NCBI GenBank assembly: GCA_002389995.1
Contig: DGRR01000141.1
Coordinates: 484-30,238, forward strand
DNA: 29,755 nucleotides
Direction of reading: 5' to 3'
Source: Ruminococcus sp. UBA4383
Lineage (GTDB): Bacteria > Bacillota > Clostridia > Oscillospirales > Ruminococcaceae
Program-made: the position numbers and the translations under genes
Shown: one piece after another, positions 14,603 to 23,111 of the stretch
Numbering within the stretch: position 1 is the first letter of the stretch
Layout of the letters: each line of letters begins with the position of its first letter
The notes under the pieces: model-generated
What the model was told of the DNA's origin: nothing
The model's database searches: none
Seen by the model: the letters and a program-made list of their open reading frames with translations, nothing else

Positions 14603-14632
14603 ATATTATGCAGAGAATAAAATTTATGTTAA
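14603..14632 (-). promoter_or_regulatory. Possible internal promoter before murA
   Basis: Minus strand: -35 TTAACA (14632-14627), 18-base spacer, -10 TAATAT (14608-14603), in the 89-base gap between murG and murA. It is a moderate match in AT-rich sequence and could be chance. Confidence 0.35.
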
Positions 14633-14666
14633 TAAAAATTATCCCGAATTGGGAAAAGCCCTTTTT

Positions 14667-15803
14667 TCAGCGTGAACTGCTTTTTGCTATAAGCTTGTCA
14701 ATTACTTTAAGTATGCGCTCATTGGTATCTTTAAGATGAAGCTTTGCCGCATTTGCCGACATTGTTTCAGCCTTTAAAGGATTTCTGTAAAGCTTTTCTA
14801 TCTCGGAAATTATTTTTTCGTTCGTCACATCTTTCTGCTCAATAACTATTGCCGCATTGGCTTTCCCGAGTACCATTGCATTATGATACTGATGATTTCC
14901 TGCGACTATCGGGGAGGGTATGAGTATTGACGCTTTTCCTGCCGCCTCAAGCTCCGCAAGAGTTGATGCTCCCGAACGGCATATAACAAGGTCTGCCGCT
15001 GCAAGACAGACATTCATATCATTTATGTATTCGGTAATTCTGAGGCGGTCACTTCTGAGGGGGATTCCTGCGGACTTCATAGCCTGCGGGAAACTGTCCT
15101 TTCCCATTCCGCCGTAGCCGTGTATATGATTTATTTTAAGTTTATTTTTTGTATGCCATTTTATTGTTTCGGTCATGGTATCGTTTATACAGCCTGCTCC
15201 GAGACTTCCGCCAAATGAAAGTATTGTGAAACTGTCATCAAATCCGAGTTTTTTTCTTGCCTGTTCTTTTGTCATGGTATTTATACTGCTTCTTACAGGG
15301 AGTCCTGTGACGCTGTATTCAAATTTACTTTTATCCATGAAATCGAGTGCTTCCTTTACAGTAAGCATTACATAGTCAACTTCTTTTGAAAGGAGCTTGT
15401 TTGTAATGCCCGGATATGCATTCTGTTCATGAATTGCGGAGGGTATGCCCATTCTTGCAGCCTTGCGTATAACAGGACCTGCGGCATATCCGCCTGTACC
15501 TATGGCGATATCGGGCTTGAAATTTTCTATTATTTCTTTTGCTCTGTGTCCTGATGTGGCGAGATAGGCGAGAGCCTTTATATTTCTGCCGACATTTTCG
15601 AGGGAGATTCTCCTCTGGAATCCTGCAACTTTTATAGTTTCAAGCTTATAGCCTGCCTGCGGAACGAGTTTTGCCTCCATTCCGTTGGGAGTTCCTGCAA
15701 AGAGAAATTCTGTGTCGGGATATTTTGATTTTATTATATCTGCAATTGCAAGACCGGGGTTTATATGTCCGCCTGTGCCTCCGCAGGAAATAAGAACTTT
15801 CAT
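14667..15803 (-). CDS. murG: UDP-GlcNAc:lipid I N-acetylglucosaminyltransferase (MurG)
   Basis: 378 residues. A peripheral membrane GT-B glycosyltransferase that converts lipid I to lipid II on the inner leaflet. The N-terminus ISCGGTGGHINPGLAIAD is the lipid-binding G-loop; a second G-loop SFGGSLGAG and the UDP-GlcNAc pocket ICRSGASTLAELEAAGKA are both intact. The ATG follows AGGAGA at spacing eight. The ftsW stop is 41 bases upstream, so it belongs to the dcw transcript. Confidence 0.98.
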   Translation of the reverse strand: MKVLISCGGTGGHINPGLAIADIIKSKYPDTEFLFAGTPNGMEAKLVPQAGYKLETIKVAGFQRRISLENVGRNIKALAYLATSGHRAKEIIENFKPDIAIGTGGYAAGPVIRKAARMGIPSAIHEQNAYPGITNKLLSKEVDYVMLTVKEALDFMDKSKFEYSVTGLPVRSSINTMTKEQARKKLGFDDSFTILSFGGSLGAGCINDTMTETIKWHTKNKLKINHIHGYGGMGKDSFPQAMKSAGIPLRSDRLRITEYINDMNVCLAAADLVICRSGASTLAELEAAGKASILIPSPIVAGNHQYHNAMVLGKANAAIVIEQKDVTNEKIISEIEKLYRNPLKAETMSANAAKLHLKDTNERILKVIDKLIAKSSSR

Positions 15804-15844
15804 AATATTATTCTCCTTTGTGCAAGGGCATAAATGCCCGAATT

Positions 15845-17140
15845 TTATTGATTTATATGATAATTGTCAAAGTCAAAGTTTCTGCTGTCGGTTTCAGTGG
15901 CTTCATCATCGGATTCCTTTTCATCATTGTCTGATGAATAGTATCTCTGCTGTGATATATTCAGCATTATTCCCATTTCGACAAGCTGCATGACAAGTGC
16001 TGTTCCTCCGTAACTGAAAAACGGAAGGCTGATTCCCGTATTCGGTATCAGGTTGCTTACAACCGCAAGATTGAAAACTGTCTGTATTCCTATCTGGGTG
16101 GTTATCCCGACTGCCATGAGCATTCCGAAACGGTCCTTGCATCTTACCGCTATGGAATACCCCTCCACTATGAGAAGAAAATAGACTATTATTATCGCAA
16201 GTGCGCCCACGAATCCGAGTTCTTCACATACAATGGGGAATACAAAGTCATTTTTTGTTTCGGGAAGATATAAGTATTTCTGCCTTGAATTTCCAAGTCC
16301 GAGTCCGAAAAGTCCTCCTGAACCTATTGCTATTATTGAGTTTGCAGTCTGCCATGTATCATTGAGTACATCTCCGAAAGGGTCCTGCAATGACTTGAAT
16401 CTTACCGCAACATAGCTTCCGGGAATATTCTTCTGCCACATTATAAAGGCAACGGCTCCCACTATTCCCGCACTGAGAAACAGAATATAAAATTTTTTGT
16501 TTGCCCCTCCGCAGAGTATCATGGCAAGTGCTATTATAGATATGAGCATGATGCCTGAAATATGCTTTTCGAGAAGTATAAGCAGGTCATAAATTCCGAG
16601 TATGCCGAGATATTTCAGGATTCCGACAGTCAGCTTGTTCATTCTGTCCCCGTCACGTTCCATATTTGCCGCAAAGAAAACTATAAGGGCAAATTTTGCA
16701 ACTTCTGACGGCTGAAAATTTATAGGACCTATCATTATCCAGCGTTTTGCTCCCATTGAGCCGCCCTCATCTCCGCCCCATATCAGAACTGCCACAAGGA
16801 GTGCCGCAACTGCAACATAGAGTATTGCCGCAATATTTATTCCGTTCTGTCCTTTGAATTTTATCATCTTGAAATTATGATAATCCACTTTCATGAAAAC
16901 CAGCATTCCGACAATGCCGATAATTGCAAACATTCCCTGTCTTTTGGCATAATACAGACCGTCGCCGTCATGCTCGCTGTAAGCCCATGCATAGCTTGCC
17001 GAGGACATCATTACAAGTCCGACAACGACAAGTATCATGACATATGCAAAAAATGAAACGCTTATATCACTTTTTCGGCTTTCTCCTGTTATTTTTCTGA
17101 AAAGTCCGATTTTCTTTTTCTTTACACCAGCAGATTTCAA
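15845..17140 (-). CDS. ftsW: SEDS glycosyltransferase FtsW/SpoVE type
   Basis: 431 residues with about ten hydrophobic helices typical of SEDS proteins. FtsW polymerises lipid II glycan strands at the septum with a class B PBP. Diagnostic segments are GAKRWIMIGPINFQPSEVAKFA, which contains the conserved W-I and P-S-E, AIGSGGLFGLGLGNSRQKYLYLPE, and the C-terminal ISLPFFSYGGTALV. The cytoplasmic C-tail is acidic. The start appears to be TTG, preceded by GGAG about nine bases upstream. Its pairing partner is probably the PBP encoded at 19935-22265. The position between mraY and murG supports FtsW; SpoVE of Bacillus sits in the same place and is equally possible by sequence. Confidence 0.93.
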   Translation of the reverse strand: MKSAGVKKKKIGLFRKITGESRKSDISVSFFAYVMILVVVGLVMMSSASYAWAYSEHDGDGLYYAKRQGMFAIIGIVGMLVFMKVDYHNFKMIKFKGQNGINIAAILYVAVAALLVAVLIWGGDEGGSMGAKRWIMIGPINFQPSEVAKFALIVFFAANMERDGDRMNKLTVGILKYLGILGIYDLLILLEKHISGIMLISIIALAMILCGGANKKFYILFLSAGIVGAVAFIMWQKNIPGSYVAVRFKSLQDPFGDVLNDTWQTANSIIAIGSGGLFGLGLGNSRQKYLYLPETKNDFVFPIVCEELGFVGALAIIIVYFLLIVEGYSIAVRCKDRFGMLMAVGITTQIGIQTVFNLAVVSNLIPNTGISLPFFSYGGTALVMQLVEMGIMLNISQQRYYSSDNDEKESDDEATETDSRNFDFDNYHINQ

Positions 17141-17184
17141 ACAGAACCACTCCTTTCATTTTCTGATAACTTCATGAAACGGAC

Positions 17185-18222
17185 TTAAAATGCTATCAGT
17201 GTAAGTATTCCCAGAATACCGAAAATAATGCCGACAGAAGAAAATGTTATAACTATCTTGTATTCACTGAATCCGCTCATTTCAAAATGGTGGTGTATAG
17301 GTGTCATTTTGAAGATACGCTTTCCCTCGCCTGTTTTCTTCTTTGTATATTTGAAATAGCTTACCTGTATAACTACCGAGAGTGCTTCAAGTATATATAC
17401 CATGGCAACAAGAATAAGAAGAAGATGCTTATGGAGTATAAGTCCCGTGCCTGTGACTGCCGCACCGAGGAACATTGAGCCTGTATCTCCCATAAAGCAT
17501 TTTGCGGGATTGAGATTCCATATAAGAAATCCCAGACAGCCTCCTGCAAGTGCCATTGTGAAACAGGTCATTTCCCTTTCATGAAGCTTTGTACTGCATA
17601 CTGTGAATATCAGCATGGCTGCAAATGTGACAGAACCGCAGAGACCGTCAACTCCGTCCGTGAGATTTACCGCATTTGTGAGGTATATTATCACGGGCAT
17701 CATGAGTATATAGTAAAATATTCCCAGATTGGGACTTACCCAGAAACCAAAGTCAAGCGCAGTTGAAGTGTCTCCGAATTTGTACAGCGCAAAGAGAAAT
17801 CCTGCCGAAAAAATAAGCTGGAGTGTTATTTTCTGCATTGGTGTAAGTCCGTCATTGTTTTTTCTTGCAACTTTTGTGTAGTCATCTATAAAGCCGATAA
17901 GTCCGAAAAGCACCGAAAATATTATACAGCTTAAAAATTTATAGAAATTATAATGTGTCGATACTGCTGTTACGTCAAGCCCTGCGCTTTTTCTGTATAT
18001 CCAGTAGCCTGCAATTGATACTATGATAGTGGATATGATGAACATGAAACCGCCCATTGTGGGAGTTCCCTGTTTTTTGGCGTGCCACTGAGGACCGTCC
18101 TTTACCTTTATGGGCTGACCGAATTTTATTTTATGCAGAAACGGCACAAGCCATATTCCCGATACGCCTGCAACCGCAAACGAACAAAGTGCTGTTATCA
18201 GATTTATTATCCATAATGACAT
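17185..18222 (-). CDS. mraY: Phospho-MurNAc-pentapeptide transferase (MraY)
   Basis: 345 residues and about ten transmembrane helices. It joins UDP-MurNAc-pentapeptide to undecaprenyl phosphate to make lipid I. Conserved signatures are the catalytic IGFIDDYTKV, TNAVNLTDGVDGL, and the HHH loop MTPIHHHFEMSG; all are intact. A GGAG ribosome site is 12 bases from the ATG, longer than usual, with no better in-frame start. The murE stop is 29 bases upstream, and murF, which often lies between the two, is absent. Confidence 0.98.
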   Translation of the reverse strand: MSLWIINLITALCSFAVAGVSGIWLVPFLHKIKFGQPIKVKDGPQWHAKKQGTPTMGGFMFIISTIIVSIAGYWIYRKSAGLDVTAVSTHYNFYKFLSCIIFSVLFGLIGFIDDYTKVARKNNDGLTPMQKITLQLIFSAGFLFALYKFGDTSTALDFGFWVSPNLGIFYYILMMPVIIYLTNAVNLTDGVDGLCGSVTFAAMLIFTVCSTKLHEREMTCFTMALAGGCLGFLIWNLNPAKCFMGDTGSMFLGAAVTGTGLILHKHLLLILVAMVYILEALSVVIQVSYFKYTKKKTGEGKRIFKMTPIHHHFEMSGFSEYKIVITFSSVGIIFGILGILTLIAF

Positions 18223-18251
18223 TTATTAACACTGCTCCTTTTTTATTCCAA

Positions 18252-19694
18252 TCACGAATTTTTTATGATTTCAAGACCTTCTGCGACTATTTCCCTTTCA
18301 TCGAAATGAATGTGTTTGTTTCCCGAAAGTATCTGATAGTCCTCGTGACCTTTTCCTGCAAGAACTATTATATCTCCCTTTTCCGCAGTTTTAAGCGCAT
18401 GATATATAGCCTCCCTGCGGTCTGTAACGACATCATAGGGAACTGATGTGTTTTCAAGTCCCACAAGAATTTCCTTTATTATATCATCAGGGTTTTCATC
18501 TCTGGGGTTATCAGATGTAACTATGAGCTTATCCGCATATTTTGCAGCAGCCGCTGCCATTTTCGGACGTTTTGCGGCATCACGGTTTCCTCCGCAGCCG
18601 AAAAGACATATTAAATTATGTTCTGTATATTCCTTTACGCTTCTTAGAATATTCTCAATCGCATCGGGAGTATGTGCATAGTCACATATTACAGTATAAT
18701 CCGTACCTGTGGGAATTACTTCGCATCTTCCCTTTACACCGTTATATTCTGAAATTGCCTTTATTATGCTTTCAACAGGAATATTTTCTCTCAGACAAAC
18801 GGCTGCAGCGGCTGTTATGTTGGATACATTGAAAAGCCCCGGAACAGGTGTCTTTACAAGGTGTGACTTTCCGCCTTCACAAAGCCAGAAACTGCTTCCT
18901 GTGGATTTTATTTTGATTCCGTCCGCATAGTATGATGCGTTCTGTTTTACGCTGAATGTATATTTTTCGCAGTTTATCTCATCATAAAGACGCTTTCCGT
19001 ATTCATCATCAATATTGCATATCGCAGCATCGCAGACATCAAAGAGCATTTTCTTTGCCTGATAATAGTCCTCCATATCCTTATGATAATCGAGGTGGTC
19101 CTGCGTGAGATTTGTGAATACCGCAGTCCTGAACCATGATGAACCGATTCTGTTCTGTACAAGTCCGAATGATGATACTTCCATTACAACATATTCGCAG
19201 CCTGCCTTTACCATTTTGTCGAGGAGTGCCATGAAATCATATGCAAAAGGTGTTGTATTGTCTGTATGGATAATTTCGTCACCGATTTCGTTCTGTATAG
19301 TACCCACAAGACCTGTCTTATGACCTGATGACATGAGGATATATTTTATAATATTTGTGGTAGTAGTTTTACCGTTAGTACCTGTAACGCCTATCATGGT
19401 TAATTTTCTTTCGGGGTGTCCGAACCATGCAGCGCATACTTTTCCGTAGAGTTTACGGGAATTGTCAGTTATTATCTGTCTGTCACCGAGTCCGAGGTCA
19501 TGTTCGCATACTACCGCAGCCGCACCTTTTTCGAGCATTTCAGCAGCGGCACTGTGACCGTCAAACTTTGCTCCCTTCACGCAGAAGAAAAGGCTTCCTT
19601 CCTTTACTTTTCTTGTATCATCGGTTATTGAACTTATTTCAGTATCACCGATTTTTGTCTGAGCATTATTTTCAAGCAAATCAATTAGTTTCAT
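18252..19694 (-). CDS. murE: UDP-MurNAc-tripeptide synthetase MurE, meso-DAP type
   Basis: 480 residues from the chosen start. It adds the third amino acid to UDP-MurNAc-dipeptide using ATP. The P-loop is VTGTNGKTTTT; LTQDHLDYH carries the magnesium and carbamylated-Lys region. The motif DNPRDENP is the DNPR signature of enzymes that add meso-diaminopimelate, so the wall should be of the DAP type. The ATG at 19692-19694 has AAAGG at spacing nine and gives the family N-terminus MKLIDLLE. A longer frame to 19751 would translate the intergenic repeat and is rejected. It is separated from the upstream PBP gene by a 240-base repeat-bearing spacer. Confidence 0.96.
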   Translation of the reverse strand: MKLIDLLENNAQTKIGDTEISSITDDTRKVKEGSLFFCVKGAKFDGHSAAAEMLEKGAAAVVCEHDLGLGDRQIITDNSRKLYGKVCAAWFGHPERKLTMIGVTGTNGKTTTTNIIKYILMSSGHKTGLVGTIQNEIGDEIIHTDNTTPFAYDFMALLDKMVKAGCEYVVMEVSSFGLVQNRIGSSWFRTAVFTNLTQDHLDYHKDMEDYYQAKKMLFDVCDAAICNIDDEYGKRLYDEINCEKYTFSVKQNASYYADGIKIKSTGSSFWLCEGGKSHLVKTPVPGLFNVSNITAAAAVCLRENIPVESIIKAISEYNGVKGRCEVIPTGTDYTVICDYAHTPDAIENILRSVKEYTEHNLICLFGCGGNRDAAKRPKMAAAAAKYADKLIVTSDNPRDENPDDIIKEILVGLENTSVPYDVVTDRREAIYHALKTAEKGDIIVLAGKGHEDYQILSGNKHIHFDEREIVAEGLEIIKNS

Positions 19695-19711
19695 AAAATC
19701 AAACCTTTCTA

Positions 19712-19747
19712 TTCTGAATGGGGGAACGCTGCCGATTGAGCCTTGCC
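19712..19747. repeat. 36-bp intergenic direct repeat, copy 1
   Basis: The 36 bases begin TTCTGAATGGGGG and end GATTGAGCCTTGCC; they recur at 19810-19845 with one mismatch. Between the copies are inverted segments (GCTGCCG, CTTGCCG with CGGCAAG, CGGCAGC) that could fold into a long hairpin. It looks like a small dispersed intergenic element. Confidence 0.85.
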
Positions 19748-19809
19748 GCATTCACTCACTGTCGTTCGTTCATTACGGCAAGACGGCAGCTTTTCCCCCA
19801 AACCCCCTT

Positions 19810-19845
19810 TTCTGAATGGGGAAACGCTGCCGATTGAGCCTTGCC
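19810..19845. repeat. 36-bp intergenic direct repeat, copy 2
   Basis: Second copy of the unit at 19712-19747, followed by a third partial CCCCCTTTTCTGAAT at about 19845-19859. The copies flank a segment with CTCACTGTCGTTCGTTCATTA. Confidence 0.85.
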
Positions 19846-19934
19846 CCCTTTTCTGAATATTTTCAGCGTTAAGAAATAAACTTTTCGTAAACGATATAAT
19901 TCTGATTATGAATTATGCATTATGAATTAAAAAG

Positions 19935-22265
19935 TCAGTCCTGCTGGGAATAGACTATAAATTCAAGTTCTATTACTTTTCCTACTTCAACTTTTGTACC
20001 TGGTTCTATGGACTGACTGTTTACAGCCGCTCCATATCTTGATACAGATGCACCCTTTGCAACGTAGTTAAGTCCGCTGCTTGCAAGTATTTCATTTGCA
20101 AGTTCTGCACTGCAACCTACAACATTAGGCACTTCGACATAATCCGTGACGTGTTTTTCTTCTGTATAAAGGTAAACCATTCCGCCCTTTGCAACAGATG
20201 TTCCCGTAACGGGTGACTGTGCAACTACGGAAGTTCCGCTTCCCACTACCTGATAATTCATTCCGAGTCCTGCAAGAGTTTCTATTGCATCTGTGAGTGA
20301 ACCTTCAAGGAGCGGTATCTTTACATCGAGGTTTTCTATTTCATCATCGGTATATTCGGGATAAAATCCGAGATATGGCAATACGTCCGTGAGAATGTCT
20401 CTTGCCGTGGGGACTGCTACCTGACTGCCGTAATATCCTATTTCCTTGTTGGGCTTATCCGCAAGCACGAGAAGTATTATCTCGGGGTCGTCAGCAGGTG
20501 CAAAACATACATAAGATGCACCGTATTCGTCATCGCTGCCGAGACTTAAACGCTGTGAAGTACCTGATTTTCCGCCTATGGCATAGCCCTTTATATTTAC
20601 GTTTCCTCCGCCTGATGTGGATACGACTTTTTCGAGGGCATCACGCATTTTTGCGGAAGTATCTTCTGAAACCACCTGTCTCCTTACTGTTCTGCCGTTC
20701 TTGAAAACTACATTTCCGTCCTCGTCAAGAATTTTTTCAACAACATAAGGCTGTAAGAGATAACCTCCGTTTATAGCCGCACAGTATGAAGTTATCATTT
20801 CCATAGGGGTGATAGTTTCTCTCTGTCCGAATGAACTTACTGCGAGGTCAACCTCCGACATATCCGTACCGCCGCCTGTACCGCTTACTTCGGCAGGGAG
20901 GTCGATTCCTGTTTTTTCGGTAAGTCCGAATGCATTGAAATAATAGTCAAATTTTTCAACGCCGAGCCTTCCGCCTATTTCCATGAATGCAGGGTTACAG
21001 GAATTTGTGAGAGCCTCCTGAAATGTCTGCGCTCCGTGACCGCCTGTTTCGTGGCAGTTTATGGGCGTTGTCATGCCGGGGAACATAACTCCGCCCGTAC
21101 AGACAAATGAATCTTTTTCTATATTTATAAGATTTTCCTCAATAGCGGCGGCACTTGTAATAACTTTGAATACTGAACCGGGCTCATAGGTTTCTGTTAT
21201 GCATTTATTTTTCCACTGAAACTCTCTTGCTTCGGCTTTTTTCTGTGCAGCAAATTCCTCCTCCATTGATTCGAGCTGTTTATTTACTTTTTCGTCTGAA
21301 ATTTCGTATGGGTTATTGAGGTCAAAGCTTGGATATGTACCCATGCCGTAGACTGCGCCTGTTTTGGCATTCATAAGTATTGCACAGCCTCTGTTTGCGA
21401 CTTCAAATTCAGTACACATTTCTTCAAGGTGTTTTTCTATGTAATACTGTATTTTCATATCTATTGTAAGATACACGTCATCGCCGTTCTGCGGGGGATA
21501 TGTTTTTGAATATCTGTAGGGGAGTTCGTTTCCGTTTGAGTCTTTTGCCGAAATAGTTCTTCCGTCCACGCCTGCGAGGTAGTCGTCATAGTATGCTTCT
21601 ATTCCGTAAGCACCTCTGCCGTCAGCGGAAGTAAATCCTATAACTGATGCCGCAAGTTCATTCTGGGGATAATATCTTTTTGTATCCTCCTCGACATTGA
21701 GACAACTGAAATCATATGAAGCAAAATACTGCAAAACTGCATCTGAGACAGGTTTTTCCACCTGATCCTGCAATACGCTGTACTGGTTATCTTCCTCCAT
21801 AGCTTCATACACACGTTCAACGGTTATACCGAGCTGCTGTGAGAGAAATTCTGCGGTATCCGTGCGGAATTTTTCGACTGATTCGGGGAGTATATTTATT
21901 ATATTTCCTTCCTCATCTGTTTCGGGTTCATATCTGCCCTTAGCTTTTTCCTCATTTCTTTTGTCAATTCTGGAAGAAAGGTTTTCCATTTCCTCCCTGA
22001 AACGTTTAGGGTCGAGGAAAACTTTATATACAGATGCACTTTTGGCGAGTGTACTGCCTTTTGCGTCATATACCGAGCCTCTGTGGGCTGATATTACTAT
22101 TGAGCCGAAATGCTGGTCATTTGCCATTTCCTGATACTTTTTATTGTTGATGACGGATATTTTGAAGAATTGTCCGACAACAACGGAAAACAGAATAAAA
22201 AACAGCACGGTCATTGCAAATTTTGTCCTTATTTTCATTGACGGTGAAGGTTTATTTGAAGCCAT
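19935..22265 (-). CDS. Class B penicillin-binding protein with two PASTA domains (FtsI/SpoVD type)
   Basis: 776 residues. Cytoplasmic N-terminus, transmembrane helix at about 18-36, PBP dimerisation domain (AHRGSVYDAKG), then the transpeptidase domain: catalytic Ser364 in GSVFK, SCN at 422-424, and KSG at 566-568 in GGKSGTS. KSG rather than KTG is also seen in PBP2x. Two PASTA domains follow (about 645-705 and 710-770, with VPNVVG and IEPGTKVEVGKVI). The enzyme cross-links septal peptidoglycan with FtsW and is a beta-lactam target. The ATG at 22263-22265 has AAGGGTG at spacing five; the in-frame ATG 18 bases upstream lacks a site. Division PbpB and sporulation SpoVD share this layout; position next to ftsL fits the division role. 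Confidence 0.95.
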   Translation of the reverse strand: MASNKPSPSMKIRTKFAMTVLFFILFSVVVGQFFKISVINNKKYQEMANDQHFGSIVISAHRGSVYDAKGSTLAKSASVYKVFLDPKRFREEMENLSSRIDKRNEEKAKGRYEPETDEEGNIINILPESVEKFRTDTAEFLSQQLGITVERVYEAMEEDNQYSVLQDQVEKPVSDAVLQYFASYDFSCLNVEEDTKRYYPQNELAASVIGFTSADGRGAYGIEAYYDDYLAGVDGRTISAKDSNGNELPYRYSKTYPPQNGDDVYLTIDMKIQYYIEKHLEEMCTEFEVANRGCAILMNAKTGAVYGMGTYPSFDLNNPYEISDEKVNKQLESMEEEFAAQKKAEAREFQWKNKCITETYEPGSVFKVITSAAAIEENLINIEKDSFVCTGGVMFPGMTTPINCHETGGHGAQTFQEALTNSCNPAFMEIGGRLGVEKFDYYFNAFGLTEKTGIDLPAEVSGTGGGTDMSEVDLAVSSFGQRETITPMEMITSYCAAINGGYLLQPYVVEKILDEDGNVVFKNGRTVRRQVVSEDTSAKMRDALEKVVSTSGGGNVNIKGYAIGGKSGTSQRLSLGSDDEYGASYVCFAPADDPEIILLVLADKPNKEIGYYGSQVAVPTARDILTDVLPYLGFYPEYTDDEIENLDVKIPLLEGSLTDAIETLAGLGMNYQVVGSGTSVVAQSPVTGTSVAKGGMVYLYTEEKHVTDYVEVPNVVGCSAELANEILASSGLNYVAKGASVSRYGAAVNSQSIEPGTKVEVGKVIELEFIVYSQQD

Positions 22266-22601
22266 AGCATCACCCTTTTCCATTAATTAAATCTATTTTT
22301 TCTCTACAATAGTGTTTTTTTGTGTTTATTATTTCTTTTTGTCCTTAAATAGAATAAGGCAGGGTCATTTTACTGCCCCGCCCCTCGACATTTTTCAATG
22401 TCATTCTTTTTTATACGACGAAGGATTACGCTCTGAAGCGTGGAATCATCTTCTCCCGAAATTTTTTATTCAAGTCAGACAATTCTGATATTCCGATCAC
22501 TCGCTGTATCTCCGTGTTCTACTTTTTATACGGCTTTATATATTTATGCCGCAATATTTTATATGGGGGTGCAGTCAGACTGCTATATATTTATATTGAC
22601 T
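22266..22601 (-). other. 336-bp spacer between ftsL and the PBP gene
   Basis: No convincing gene on either strand. It contains a possible hairpin GGCAG/CTGCC near 22350-22375, a small GACATT/AATGTC hairpin at about 22387-22402, GCAGTC/GACTGC at about 22572-22584, and a moderate minus-strand promoter-like pair TTGCGG with TATAAA (18-base spacer, about 22526-22555). It may give the PBP gene its own promoter. Confidence 0.4.
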
Positions 22602-23111
22602 TTACCCTCTGAAATATTCCACACAGTCCCTTACAAAAATTTTAATTCTTTCTATAAATCCGGGTTCCTGTTCGGGGATATTGACTATGTCGTCGGTATG
22701 TATTTTTATGTACTTTATCTGTGAAGAGTCTATCTTCTGCATTCCGAGTACATTTTCGGCATACTCCTCGACATTTTTTGCAGACATTTTGTTATCGACT
22801 TCTGTCTGGAGTCTTGTATTTTCCGCCTGTGCGAAACTCAGCTTTGCGTTGAGGGCATTTACCTCGTTATATGCAGAATTTCTTCTGTCGAAGCTGTATA
22901 TTACCATGCCCAGCATAGCCAATGCGACAAGGGAAACGAATATTATGAGAATCATCGAACCTGATTTGTTTTCTGATGATTCCTTTGTCTGCGTTTTCTG
23001 CTCTGATGATACCTGTACGGGATTACGTCTTATACGTCCTGAGTGTACAGTAGATGCGGCTCTGTAATTGCTGCTGTCGTTATAGTAGTAAACAGAGTCC
23101 TTATCATCCAT
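22602..23111 (-). CDS. ftsL: FtsL-like septum protein
   Basis: 169 residues: a ~50-residue cytoplasmic N-terminus with a YYYND start, one transmembrane helix at about 52-73 (MILIIFVSLVALAMLGMVIY), and a leucine-zipper coiled coil (NEVNALNAKLSFAQAENTRLQ) followed by a short conserved end. This is the FtsL/DivIC layout; FtsL joins FtsQ and DivIC outside the membrane and helps activate the FtsW-PBP pair. Sequence similarity in the family is low, so position carries weight: it lies directly after rsmH, where ftsL belongs. Its ATG overlaps the rsmH stop by eight bases, with GGAG about 11 bases upstream inside rsmH, so translation is coupled. Confidence 0.88.
   Translation of the reverse strand: MDDKDSVYYYNDSSNYRAASTVHSGRIRRNPVQVSSEQKTQTKESSENKSGSMILIIFVSLVALAMLGMVIYSFDRRNSAYNEVNALNAKLSFAQAENTRLQTEVDNKMSAKNVEEYAENVLGMQKIDSSQIKYIKIHTDDIVNIPEQEPGFIERIKIFVRDCVEYFRG

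Noticed and set aside
19695..19751. N-terminal extension of murE by 19 residues
   Set aside because: It would translate the intergenic 36-bp repeat; MKLIDLLE at 19694 is the normal family start and has a ribosome site.
19935..22265. KSG in place of KTG as a sign of an inactive or resistant PBP
   Set aside because: KSG occurs in active PBPs such as PBP2x, and the other two catalytic motifs are intact.
22440..22724. Plus-strand open frame in the ftsL to PBP spacer
   Set aside because: Low-complexity hydrophobic translation, no ribosome site, and it overlaps ftsL on the other strand.
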